Part shown: piece after piece, positions 12,084 to 24,202 of the stretch
How positions within the stretch are numbered: position 1 is the stretch's first letter
Layout: the number at the start of each line of letters is the position of its first letter
The notes under the pieces: model-generated
What the model was told of the DNA's origin: nothing
Database searches by the model: none
What the model saw: only the letters and a program-made list of their open reading frames with translations
Position numbers and translations under genes: made by a program
NCBI GenBank assembly: GCA_950106755.1
Contig: OX467091.1
Span: 12,169,538-12,233,537 of the forward strand
Direction of reading: 5' to 3'
Source: Climacium dendroides
Taxonomy: Eukaryota > Streptophyta > Bryopsida > Hypnales > Climaciaceae
DNA: 64,000 nucleotides

Positions 12084-13242
12084 ATGAGTACTTTAAACTC
12101 TTCTGTTGCTCCATTTGTAGCAATTCTTGTCGCTACTACTAACATTGAGCCACCAAGGCTACAACCTCTTTTGTTTGCACAGCTAGCAATTGATGGAAAT
12201 AACTATTTATTGTGGGCAAAAACTATGAAAGCATACATATTTGTGGAGCAGTTATTACAATCTATTACTTTTGATCAGCTTCCAACTGTTCTTCATCTAA
12301 AAACTAATAGCATTTTTCTTTCATAAGTGCTTTATATCAACTGAATCCTACAAAGATTCAATATGATAAATGACTATCCACTATCTGCATATATGGTTGG
12401 TCGTAGCAACAAAGAAGATCCTTATTGCCCTTGAGAGGAGGAGGAACATTGGAGGAACAATATCCATACATCTCTATGGTTGGATCACTTTTATATTTGG
12501 CTACATATTCAAAGCTTGATATTGCATTTGCAATCAATGTTCTTGCAAGGCATAATAATCATCCCACATTACAACATGGTTATGTTTTCTTACAACATGG
12601 AGCTACAATATCTTGGAAATCAAGCAAGCACTTGAAATTAAGAAAATTACATCAGTAGATAATCTTGCGGATCTCTTCACCGAGGCTCTTCCCTCATGTA
12701 CCCATCGTTGACTTATTCATGGTATTGGAATGTAACGACTCAATATTTTAGAACAAGAGATTCAATAGTTTTTTGTTATGAAATTTGTAAAACCTTTTGA
12801 TATCCTTCCATGGATTTTTTTCCCAGTGGATTTTACTATGAGGATGGATTGATAAAGGTGTTGTACTCTTTTTTCCTTCATCTATGATTTTCTCCTTGAC
12901 TTTAATCAAGGTTTTCCTAGATAAGGTTTTAATGAGGTAGCACCATATATCTTACAAGATTACAGAAATTATCAATTTTATATAAATGTTATGTTGAGTG
13001 AGGAGGAGTGTTAAGATAAATATTATCTTCAGAGTTACATCCTCTACTCTAGTTAACTATAGACTATAGTTTACTTTAGTTAGAGGATCCCTTGGACCAA
13101 TAGTAGAGGAAAAGAACTATTTATAGATTTTCTTTCCTTGGTATATATTTACTTTACCTTGAATATATTTAAGACTCTTTTCATCTTGCATACTTTGGTT
13201 ATATAATACTTTTTAGTTTCATTTCGTTTACTATTTTCAACA
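12084..13242 (+). mobile_element. internally deleted Ty1/Copia retrotransposon with 3' LTR
   Basis: At 12084-12326 lies the N-terminus of a Copia-type gag, with the typical LDG-NYLLW-like block (IDGNNYLLWAKTMK). Coding then jumps directly to the C-terminal end of pol at about 12370-12720. Visible there are a YPLS-MV-RS block, the VGSLLYLATYSKLDIAFAINVLARH block of the reverse transcriptase/RNase H border, and an NLADLFTEALP block near 12660. Protease, integrase and most of the reverse transcriptase are missing, and a stop and frameshifts break what remains. After a purine-rich tract (GAGGAGGAG) the LTR runs from 13009 to 13242. No 5' LTR is seen. This is a dead deletion derivative. Confidence 0.75.
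13009..13242 (+). repeat. Copia 3' LTR
   Basis: Starts TGTTAAGATAA directly after a polypurine tract and ends CAACA, giving the usual TG...CA ends and a length of 234 bp. It contains a TATATATTT promoter-like segment. The right border is inferred from the CA and would be confirmed by a second LTR copy. Confidence 0.6.
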
Positions 13243-15628
13243 AAGACAAATGATAGTTTGAGTAAGTTTCTAAAATTTCAATTTTTGGTATAATTTTTTT
13301 AAACTTCTTTTGAAGATAAGAAAACAAATTTGCTTCGTAGAAGTATAGTTTGCATTTTAGTTAGTACTTGGAACCAAAACTTATCCCACCTAAAGTAAAT
13401 ATAGCTATGCTTAATAGCTAAAAATTCACAAAACTTGAGACAACCTTGAAAAAAAATTTAAATATGCTTCTTATAGAATATATTTTTATCAGCATAGGAA
13501 GATTTGATTTATTCCATTTGGATTATTGATGTGAAAACTATGAAAAGTTTTATTTTGATGCAATCGAAGCATCATTCTGATACAATAATGTATATAATTT
13601 TTTTTCAATTCAATTTTCAAAATCTTAAAAAAAAAAAGGTGCAAGGTTTAGATTCCTTGGTAGAACAATCTCACCATTAGAATTGACAAGTTGCAATTCC
13701 TAAACCTTCAATTGAATTCACCTACATAAAATATCAAAAATAAAAATTAGTAGCACAAAGAATTTAAGTTAAGAAGGTTCAAAGTCTAATAGCCTAGTAT
13801 GAAAAAGTGAAGAGAAAAAGGATTTCTTTTCACTTTAAATGCTAAAATCTAGCAAACTATGTAGTCAAAGTTTTAAAATTCTTCTACACATGACCATCTC
13901 ATCTAGTGCAAGACCCTATATTCGAATATGAAACAATAGCCAAAAAAAGACATTTTTACACTTTGCATTAGAAATGACAATTTTTGGAGTGATTTTTGAT
14001 AAAATGTAGTCATGGAATTTTAGGGATTCAAAATTCTAGAATTTTCTTTTATTAAATGAGAAGGCATTTGGACAAAGCATTAGCATAAAACACTCAGATT
14101 GATATCCATGATATAGTTGTTGGAAAGTTGAAGAGTTAACCCCTAAAGTTCTTTGACTATATTTTACAAAAAAAAACTACTTAGAATAGACCATTTTGAT
14201 GGCAAAGGCTCCAAAAATTGAAAAAAATGTCTTGTTGCATCTTTATGCAGGATCTTGTAGAAGGTTACTTCATTATTATGGCATAGTAAAAAAATGAGAG
14301 GTTTTGAACATACATTGTGAGATTATAGTATTTGAAGTTGGAAAAAGTGTTTTTGGAGGGCATCGAAATTCTAGGCAAATCTAATTTAGGGAGGCTTTTG
14401 CATAGTTAATTTCACATTTTTTCTCGAAATGTTTCTTTCTTTCTTTTTGTGAAAAGTTAGTCATATGGTTGCTAGAATGTGAACCTAGGATCTTGAACCC
14501 ATAAGCTTAGGAGCCTAGGCTCCAATGTTATAGGTACCTTCCATAGTTATAGAATATTTATATGATAGGTGTCTATATTGTAGGTACATATGTTGTAAGC
14601 ACATTCCATGGTTATAGGATACTTAATATATTATAAGTATTAATGTTATAGGCACCTTCAATAGTTGTAGAGTACCTACTTACACCTAGATTCAAGGCTA
14701 GTAAGCTCACATTTCTAGGCTCACATTCTAACGTTGTTGAAGAAAACTTTCATACAAAAATAAATTCAAGAATTAGCCGTCTTTTCAATAATTTACAGCT
14801 TGCACATACTTAAATCTCTTCTAAATATGAATAGTACATAGAGTATTAGATTTCAACTAGCCCTAAAAGAGGGGAAAAAATAGTAATGGATAAAATTTAG
14901 AGAGGGTTTCAAAGGGACATTTCCTTTGACATTTTCAAACATTCTCTTTGAATTGTGTTCATAACTTTTGATTGGATACTTGAAATCTCAAATAAGTTTT
15001 GGAAGATGAAAGTTATCTTAACTCCTAAAGGCCTATTGTTCTTTTGGGAGACAATTTGAAGTTTGGGTAGGTTCTTATGAGTTGAACTTGTACTTGATTT
15101 TTTGTAAAAAAAATTTGAAGACGTGTAGTTTTGCAAGAGCTTTGTGAATATATAGTTTTTCTTTCAAACCAATACTAAATAAAAAAGTTATGAGGCTTTC
15201 TAGGCAAATTTTTGTTCGAGGGGCAGGCTAGGCTTGCCAATATCTCATTGACTAAAGCCAAGGGCAAATGCACAAGCTACATTGTTCAGAAGGATTGAAG
15301 TTGAGGTGGGTAGTAAGTGAAGGGCTCAAATGAGTGGCACCCCACCTACTCCCCCAGGCATGTCAAAGTCCCTGAAATTTCAAACCATGGTGTCATGATA
15401 AAAATTCTAAGATCCAAAAAATAAATTTACAAAATAAATGAAAAATATCAATTTCATTTGATAAATTTGCCATCAAGAAAGAACTTGTTAGCAAAATGTA
15501 GGATTGGCTTCATTGGCACTTGGTAAGAAGCTAGGGTGAAGAGGTTGTTTTTATAATGAAATGCATTGTCCATCATGAATCCTCAAAGGGTATGGGATAA
15601 TTTGAAGGTGAAAGCTTGACTGCTTATT
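13243..15628. other. AT-rich repeat-derived DNA
   Basis: No gene. The part 13300-14030 is alignable by eye with the interior of the 32087-32668 repeat (shared phrases such as ATTTGGATTA-TGATGTGAAA). A TTAACCCCTAAAG end lies near 14136. At 14528-14690 there is a degenerate tandem repeat of a roughly 28-bp TATAGGTACCTTCCATAG-like unit, whose inverted counterpart is near 18370-18480. At 14885-15010 is a fragment of the foldback repeat found at 15629. Confidence 0.45.
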
Positions 15629-16022
15629 GTCAAAACTTAGAAATTGTGTTCAAAGTAGAATTTCAGACCTCATTTAAGCATGGTAGAATAAACTTTTCCA
15701 AAAAGCTTCGAAATAAAAGAAGTTGGAAAATCAAGATAAATTTAATTTCTAAAAATCTTTTTGATATTTAGATCTTCTAATCAAAATTCATGGACAAAAT
15801 TTAGAGAGGATGTTTGAAAATGTCAAAAAAATTCCCTTCTAAACTTTCTCTAAATTTTGTTCATAACTTTGGATTAGAGGTTCTAAATTTCAAATGGATT
15901 TTTGGAGATGAAAGTTATTTTGATTTTCAACATTTTTTGGCAAATTTGTTTTGATAAAAGTTATTCTACTATGACTAAATGAGGTCTAATATTCTACCTC
16001 AAACACAATTCCTAAGTTTGAC
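15629..16022. repeat. foldback (long inverted) repeat, about 394 bp
   Basis: The left arm (from GTCAAAACTTAG at 15629) and the right arm (ending CTAAGTTTGAC at 16022) are reverse complements over roughly 190 bp each, at about 85% by eye, meeting near 15830. The region reads as a MITE-like foldback unit. A second copy of the right-arm outer part recurs at about 16800-16950, and a copy of the centre at 14885-15010. Confidence 0.7.
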
Positions 16023-19000
16023 TTAACTATGAGCGGTTGAGCTCCTACTAATTTCAATTTACGTACACCACATGGATTGTTTTACCTTCTAGGCTCCTAC
16101 CACCCCATATATATGTACACACATATACACACACAAATATATATACATATACTCAATGGATTCAAATTTAAATTTCTTATAGTTTAATATTCAAGCAAAT
16201 AATGAAATTACATCACATTGTATATCTCACTTGGCACCCCTTTTTAGTGCAGCCACTATATAGATGCCTTGAACTTGTAAAGCATTAGTATATCTTTCAA
16301 TCCACTATTTAGATTTCAAAGTTTCAAAACTATGTAGTCGCAAATGTGCTAAAAAAATTATATTGTGCATTGTGAGCTTTTGGACATTACTGCATTGCAA
16401 GATTTTTTAGATGTGCTCTATGTCTTTTTTTGGCTTGAAATTTTTTGGAGACATGATATATATCATGTTGCATATGCTGTATTTTTAAATTCAAAATGTG
16501 TAGTGCAAAAAGTTGCTACAATCAATGGTCAAAGACATCTGAAATTGTCGAGCACAGTGGAAAAAAAATCCTTTCCCTTCAAATGCTTATATCTTTCAAT
16601 CCATGCGGGCAATGTTATGAAATTTTTACCACTTCTTATATTAGTATAGTATAAAATTCTATTGTTAGATTTTCAAGAAAAATGATTTTTTGAAAATTTT
16701 GATGAATGTTGAAGTAGAGGCAATTTTGAGTGGTTTTTCATTGAAAAATGGCCTTGAACCTTTAGGGATTAATTTTCCAAATTTTCTTAGTTCAAAATTT
16801 TGGGAATTTTTTTCTATTACGCCAAAATGAGGTTTGAGATTCTAATTTGAATACAATTCATGCTTTAGACTTAACTATAAGTGGTTGAGCTCCTATTAAT
16901 TCTAGGTAACATGTCTCACATAGGTTGTTTTACCTACTACTACCCTTCTTGTATTAAAATCTTGCCTTCTCCTCTTTGTACACACAAAATAAGTGACTTT
17001 TGAAGCTATGTGAGATAGTTACCAAGAAAATTTGATTTCTTTAAATTTGTTGCCAAATTTTCTAAAATTATGCTTCATAGAGTGGGGAACATGAATCCTA
17101 CCTCCTTTTCATCAATATTGTCAAAAATTTATGTGTCCAAAAACATGTTAGAAAAGTGCCTCGATCTCAATTTGGGTTGAGGGTCTTATTTAGACTCTTA
17201 CTATGCAAGCTCCTCCATGCATTGTAATGCAAATTTTGCTTTAGAGTAAGTATCATTGCTCATGTTGCCCTCTACCCATTAGAAACAACATTTTCCCCAT
17301 AATACTTCATGGGCAAACCCAATTTTTTTTTAAAATTGGAAAAAATATACTGAATATTTTTGTTCTTAGTGAGTTGCCCAGAATAGCTTATCTTCCATGA
17401 AAAAAATGTAAAGATTTGAAATTACTGTGAATTTTTCAAGAATAATTGCAAAAAATTAAGTCAAATATAATATATGCTTAATAGATTTATAAAATTTTAC
17501 CATAGGTATACATTAAAGTTTTGAACATCATATAATTGTAATGTACCACATTTAACTTCAAATAATTATTTAAAAAAGAACGGAAATTTTAGAATATTTT
17601 TCAAAAACAAAACAATTGTTTGGCAAAAGTGAAATTACAAATATTCACAAAATTTTGCATTTCTCTATTGCTATATTTGGAAAAATTACTTAATTTGAAT
17701 ATAGAGAATCTACTAGAAAACAAAGGTAATGTAAACAAAATTATTGTGTCCCACAATACTTAAAATGATAGTTGTAGGCTCTCAATTGTAAATATTTTCT
17801 CAATAACCAAACAAATCATTTCATATGTCAAACAATCAGGTTTTAAGTGCAAAAAGTCAAAACTTAAGCATTAAAATATACAACAAGGATGTTTTTATTT
17901 TTTGAAAAAAAACATTAGTTTAATTAGAAAATATTGACCTAATCTTGTGACTTCAAAAATTGAGTCGAACACTAAAACGAGAGATTTCAAATTACAATGC
18001 CTATAAAAAAAAGTTGATCAAAATCATATACAAAAAATTGTTTATAAGTATGAATGTATAAGAACTCCATTTTTAAAATGACTTAAAATGTATCAATAAA
18101 TGCATCTAGTCATGAGATCTTTGATACTACTTCATGTTAACTTAGTGGGATATTGATGACTAAAAGTGTTCAATGAATGACTTTTAAAGAAACTTTAGAC
18201 ATAAAAATACAACTCATTCAAAAATATGATAATATATACCAAAATATCTTAGTAATAGAGCCACATCTTTCTAATGTTAAACATCATTTCAAGTGACCCC
18301 TTTTCAAACGATGCTATAATGTGACTCGTATAGAAATGCAAGGTGAGCATATGTATAATTCAATATTCTATAACCATTGAAGGTACTTGGAATATAAACA
18401 CTTATAATATAGGTATTTACAATTTTGGTACACTATTATTATGGAAAATTGCTATAATATAGACACCTATAATATAGGTGTATAGACTCTTATATTCATG
18501 TACTTGTGAATCTAGGCTCATGTAATAGCAATCCTTCTTTTCAAAACATGTAAAACATTGATAGAACTAATTTTGTTGAAAATGAAATGATACATAACAA
18601 AAAAGCAAAGATATTGGCTTGATTAACATATATAGGATTTTAATGGATTCAATCATCTCAATAGCAGATACTCTTATTGGCACCATTGTGAAAAATCCGC
18701 CATAGGTTGCAAATTGAGTGAAGGTTGAATTTCATTTATATTATTTTTCAAATTTATATAATTTAAAATTCCTAGAATAAATTAAATTTATATTTAACAA
18801 CCCTATGGATTTATTTTTGAATGAAGATGTTGGGATGTAGAAAATTTGATCTCCTCGTGATTTTGATTAAAAATTTAAGTAAAATTAAAGAATAAAATCT
18901 TGAGACAATTTTCATTCTCAACTATCTACGATATCACCTCAGATGCTACATAGAAATTCTTAGAGTATCATTAATGCAGCACTCCAAATCAACTCTCCAA

Positions 19001-20447
19001 ATATATTACTATGTTTTAATTGGTGTAAAATTAGAACTTGTAATCACTATTATTGGAATTGCATTAAAATCCCTTAAAATAGATATAGTATAATTTGGAA
19101 ATGGAAGTTGGGTAACGAAATTGAGACAATATGCTATTCACAATGGATTAGCAATGGAGAATGAAGTACAACATGGATTTAAGTGTTTCGAAACTTGCCT
19201 TGTTCTTGACAAGATTAACTTGTAAAGGTTAGAGGGTGTTTTTGTTGATTGTCCAAAATGTAAAATTAATTTTTTTTTGAATTCCAACCTTACGAAAGTG
19301 CATTAAACAAGTAAAGAAATGCATGGAAAAAATTTGAGTCCATTTGACTTGGCGGATTGAAAGATTGTAATATTTGGAGTGAGAAAAAAAACTTTTTTTT
19401 CCTTCTTGCAAAATATGGTCAACAAAATTCAATCCTTCTTGCTCTATACAAAAATGCAAATTTTGACCATTCATAAGCAAATGATATTAGCTTTATTCAC
19501 GAAAAATTTCAGAAGAAAATATGGAGTTTAGCTTACTCTAAATCACCTTGCAATGCAAGGATGTTAAGTGAATTGGCAATACATTAATCATTGTTTGATG
19601 ATTTCTTGCACAATAAGAAAATTTCTCATTTGAAATCTAAGGTGTGGAAAGTTAGAGACAAATATTTGGGATATGTAGGAAAATTTTCGAGAGCTTTGAC
19701 TTTACACATTGCAAGATAATAGGTCTTGAAGTTTTAAGGAAATGTATTTCTTAAAGAGGAATCAAACTTTGTTAGCTATGATATAGCTAACAAAGTTTGA
19801 TTTCTCTCTTAAAATGTGATTTGAGAACTTTTTATTTATTTTATTTATTTTGATAATTGTATGTCATATTTTATTCATTACATACATGAAGTAGATGAGG
19901 GTTTTAGCAAAGGGCACCCTAAAGATGCCCAAATTGCTAAGGCTACTAAAAAAGTTGAAGACATCAAAACTTTTGATTGGAGCATCCAATTGGAAAAAAA
20001 ATTGTATTCCCACTAAAGGGTACATGATCACATTTTGTACCAAAAATTTGTGAACTTCTGATTCAAACTGACTTTGTAGGAACCTACCTAAATTTTCAAT
20101 TGTCCATTCAAAGGACAATTGGGATTAAAATTGAGATGCAATCCAAATAATTATTTGCCTTGCTTGGCAATTCCAAACTATTCAACATTCAAACTTCACT
20201 CTAAAGCGCCTCCATGGCATTGCCTAGTAATTTAATGACAACATGGTTGCTAAGGTAAACCAACCCAATTCCATCTACAACCCAATTTTGCACCGTACAT
20301 TTGGTCCCAATTCCATTTGTTCACACTTCCAAATTTGTCCAAATCATCAACCAAATTTGTTTACAAATCTAGCAAAATCAGTGCATTAATGCCATTAAGG
20401 ATAATGTGTCAATACATGATTGGTGAATACTTAAATGCTAATAGATA
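16023..20447. other. AT-rich gene-poor DNA
   Basis: No gene recognised in over 4 kb. A TA/CA microsatellite lies at 16110-16156. At 16360-16790 there is a diverged relative of the TTAA-flanked repeat, ending CCTTTAGGGATTAA. The rest is low-complexity AT-rich sequence with frequent stops on both strands. Confidence 0.5.
19760..19802. repeat. perfect 20-bp hairpin with 3-nt loop
   Basis: The arm 19760-19779 (AATCAAACTTTGTTAGCTAT) is exactly complementary to 19783-19802 across a GAT loop. The flanks extend the pairing imperfectly (TTAAAGAG on the left, CTCTCTTAA on the right). It could be two ends of a tiny foldback element, or a cruciform-forming site. Confidence 0.85.
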
Positions 20448-21019
20448 CTCCCTTCGTCATGAAATAAATCTAGGCGTTCGTAGAAATGGCTAAATTAGTA
20501 TGTGAATAGCTCCTATTTTCAAAAGATTGTGTAGTTTCTATAGCTTCCACTAAAAACCACAAGGCTTGGAATGAAAGAATAGAAGTCAATAGTGAAGTGA
20601 TGCATGATGAAAACAAGAGGGAAATCAATTTTTTTTGGCCCTTTTTGGAATTGCTCTAGTGGTATTAATTTTGATCATATGGTGGTGTAGTGATGTCCAT
20701 TGACATCTGTAGTATTCAATTCCAACAATGTCTTGTGATTCAAGTCCATAAAATTTTCAATAAGAGATTTGTTAGTAGTTGTTTTTGTATAGTTGTGGGT
20801 TGAATTCTTTGCCTTTGTTTTGGTTAGAGGTTGCGTTTTGATTCCCTTTGCAAGGATTGAATTGCTATTTAGCTCTAAAGCATATTATTTGCTGATTCTT
20901 TTGCTTCAGAGTATTCGAACTAGCTCAGTTGTTGTCCATTAAGTTGTCGAGAACCAATTTTGAATTTAATTTGGGACAATTATATTTGAAACCTTGGATT
21001 TATTTTGGGACAGAGGGAG
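20448..21019. mobile_element. Tc1/mariner Stowaway-like element
   Basis: The left end CTCCCTTCGTC-TGAAATAAAT and the right end (reverse complement CTCCCTCTGTCCCAAAATAAAT) match the well-known plant Stowaway terminal repeat. Both ends are bordered by TA (20446-20447 and 21020-21021), the expected target duplication. The 572-bp interior has no transposase frame, so it is non-autonomous. Confidence 0.85.
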
Positions 21020-21021
21020 TA

Positions 21022-23655
21022 CATAAAAGGGCAATTATGAGTTGTTAATAGGGCATTTATGACTCCACTTTATGAGTGGTTTATAATTTTAGGGTTAAAT
21101 AATTTAAAAATTCACAATTTTGATTGGAAAATTATAATTCCACTTGGGTTTGACTCACGAAACAAGCGCACACTTCTAAAAAACATGAACCCCTCTTGGA
21201 ATTGACCTAAAGATATTCAACTTGCAAATTAGGGTGGTCATAGGGTTGTCTATCTTATGTCTCCAAGAGCATTTTCTAGGCTTATATGGTAATGTACGTA
21301 AGGAGTACACCCAAAATCGCACCCTTGCCTAAAACTGCCGTAACCAATCTATGTACATCTCCAAAATCAATATGATTGTACGTATGTTGAAGAAATGATT
21401 CCCAAAAACCTCTACCTAAAAAACTTTGACCCTTCCTAACTTTTGCATACGGTATCCAAATGTTGTGTTCTTTGGTGCGTTGGAACCTCCTTTCGCTTGC
21501 CAACAAGGAAATACAAAAATTTGAAAATTCTAATAATAGAAAACAGACACAGCAGCGAAAAGTGGCGGTTTGGGGGGTACCCACCTTCTCTTACACGGTT
21601 ACACCCTGATCTGGCCGTCCACTCCTGGCCTTTGCATGCATGAAACAGCTGCAGGCTCAGACTTGATTCAGTTGAGAGCTGCTTGAAATTGTCCGTCCCA
21701 TGTGCAGTTGCACCAGGCACTCTCTGCACATGATAAAGGATCACGGCTCTCAGCGGTTGGGAACTCAAATGAATGCTCACAGCAGGACGTACACTCAACC
21801 CTTTCTAATGACATTGGCATGTTCGCGAGGGGACAAATTAAATGGACGTCGTGGGGTGGACAAATTAAATGAACTTTCCCAACTTGACGTAAGGTATATT
21901 AACAATTTTAGTGTATAAGTACCACTGCCTAAATATCTAAAAACACCTAAAACAGGAACATGAATGGTGAAGGAAGACATGAAAAAACTGTTAAAAACTC
22001 AATGTCATTGAACGTATGTAATTTTATGAATCCACCGTATTGTGTGTTTATACAGTATTGTTTTTTTTTCAAAATGCGTTGAGCTTGATATATGGGTGAC
22101 CAACCTTATAATTGTGCTATTTCGAGATGAACTTTGGAATTGCATATCTCTCTATTCTGAGACCGAAGAGAGTTTGACTTCAGCATGGCATTGATAGCGT
22201 TCCCAACTGCATCCGGATTCCAATCAGTTTTAGCTTGATTTTTTCTTTGAAACAAATGAAGTTTTAGCACGCTTGATTCCAATAAGTAAGTGGTGATGCA
22301 AGGTGCACAGACCTCGTGAAAATGTACAACTACAATCACAGAGTGTCCTTGCCGGACGATGGGCGTGTTGGCATATCACATTCTTCTTGGAAGTTGTCAA
22401 GTCCGTAAATATGGTACCTTTCATTAGCAGCACTGATGCTTTTAGGCTATTTAATGTCGAATTGCCTAAAAAAATGGGCAACTCAAGCCTACAAAAAAAA
22501 AAGGTAAATGTGCTGAAAAATGCCAAATTGTAATCATGGCCTTGCACATTGCTGCTATAGAGTCCCTTCTGACTCTGCATTCATTGCAAAGTGTGCGAAG
22601 TCCTCACCATAAATTGTCACTCAAACTGTTGAATGTGACCTGAGAATGTCTTTTCTTATTTTCTAGTGTGCTCATGTGGGTGAGCTCAGTTTCATTGCCA
22701 TGCTGATTGCAGAACAAGTAGTGTCATTAGCAATCCTTTTTTTGGGTGCTCAAAATGTAGTCTTTTTTGGCCAAATCGTTTAAATTATACGCAAGATATG
22801 AATGAAATTGTCAATGCTAGCTTCCAATGCTTAAAGTGGTTAAATTGAAAGACACCTGAGCCCCCAAACAAACCCTTACAAAGCTGCCACCTCCACAATA
22901 CCATAAATGAACCCATTCATTACCTGTAAAGGTCTCCCAGTCTACGTCTTGTTGTCGCCCATATGCTAACTCATTTTGAACCCAAAGCAGAGGTTGACAC
23001 GCCATAGGGATTGGTGAAATTAACTTAACCTAATGGCACTATTTGTACTCAAATAGTGCCGAAGTTGGAGTGTTCATCTTTCAACCTTCATATCTCATTT
23101 CTATACTGATTATTCCGACGCTTAATTTGTTGTAATCCCTAGAAGTTATACTGTGTGTCGGCCAAAATGATAAATCTATTCCATAAATTTTTCCTGAATT
23201 GGTACCCTCAACCAGATCTTTTGACCTACTCCTGCCAGAACACCAAATATGAACAAAACAGAAAACCACAAAAACTAAGGCTGCACTGACTGACCCTGAG
23301 TGATTTCTGAATGATGAAGTGCAGAGTTGAGGGCACAATCACTCACCTTTTTCTGTGGACGGTGCGTTCAGCAACGGCACATGCTACCATAATACCTCCG
23401 ATCTCTGGTCAGTCCTCACTCCCCATCATACCTTGAGTTATAAATCCTCAGTCTACCTCATTGCGTTTCCAGTCACTACAGGTATCCAACAGCTTCCACG
23501 CATTCCCGTATCCCCCCTTGTTCCACCGTCAATATCTTTCCTCAGACGGACTCTAGCTGCGCGAGACTCTCCGATTTCCAGCACCCCTGGAGGCATTGTC
23601 TGTATATCTGTCGATCTGTCTGCAGGCCAAGGTTTGATTTGTTCGAGTTAGATCG
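21022..23655. other. intergenic DNA upstream of the lipid-transfer gene
   Basis: Composition becomes less AT-rich after about 21400, and several frames of 70-120 codons exist on both strands, but none shows a domain, coiled coil or consistent splice structure. Bases 23340-23655 precede the lipid-transfer gene and are its probable promoter and leader; no clear TATA box was seen. Confidence 0.4.
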
Positions 23656-24202
23656 ATGGCGGGCTCCCAGCAGAAGGCCTTGGCTATGGCCGGTGTGTGC
23701 ACATTGCTGGTGCTCACTTTCCTGGCGTCGGACGTGAACGCGGCGTGCAGCATCGCGCAGCTGAACCAGTGCACCGACGCCGTCACCAAAGGGACCCCAC
23801 CCACGGCCGCCTGCTGTGGGCAAGTGGCCGGCATCAATGACTTCAACTGCTTCTGCAACATCCTGTTGAGCCAGCGCAATGTGCCGCAAAACATTATCAA
23901 CAACGCCGTTTCCGTGCCCATGAAGTGCGGCGCTCTGGGAGCGAAGCTCCGCAACAAACAGTGCGGAAGTAAGTACAGTGCAGTGCCGTGCGGGGCAATC
24001 CTTCCTTGGCTTACACTTTCGAATCGAAGCACCATTCCCCTGATTTTCACGCTCTTAATTCGCCGAGTCCAGCTAGCAACAGCCGATCGATCTCAAGCTT
24101 GAATGTTGGTTGCTTTAATTTCTGAGAGTTTGGGATTGTGGTTGCTTTAATTTCTGAGAGTTTGGGATTGTGGTTGGCTGTGCAGATACCCATATTCCGT
24201 GA
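23656..24202 (+). CDS. non-specific lipid-transfer protein (eight-cysteine motif), secreted
   Basis: Two exons, 23656-23968 and 24186-24202, encode 109 residues; the intron has a GTAAGT donor and a TGTGCAG acceptor and splits an Asn codon after its first base. The intron frame would otherwise run on to a stop at 24102. Residues 1-29 form a signal peptide (hydrophobic core ending VNA), so the protein should be secreted to the wall or surface. The mature part has the full set C-x7-C-x13-CC-x10-CxC-x23-C-x11-C, close to type 2 nsLTPs in its first half. Such proteins bind fatty acids or other lipids in a four-helix fold pinned by four disulfides; in land plants they are tied to cuticle formation and defence. 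No GPI-anchor tail is seen. The ATG is the first in frame and sits in a good context (TCGATGGC). Confidence 0.88.
24108..24171 (+). repeat. 32-bp tandem duplication within the lipid-transfer gene intron
   Basis: Two exact 32-bp units (starting GGTTGCTTTAATTTCTGAG) lie at 24108-24139 and 24140-24171, 14 bp before the 3' splice site. They bring in a second T-rich tract and probable branch region. Confidence 0.9.

Noticed and set aside
21436..21798. 120-codon minus-strand frame
   Set aside because: No motif, no splice context and overlap with other equally long frames; length is within chance for this composition.
23969..24102. Unspliced C-terminal extension of the lipid-transfer protein
   Set aside because: A consensus GTAAGT donor and TGCAG acceptor give a shorter product that ends soon after the eighth cysteine, as is usual for the family.
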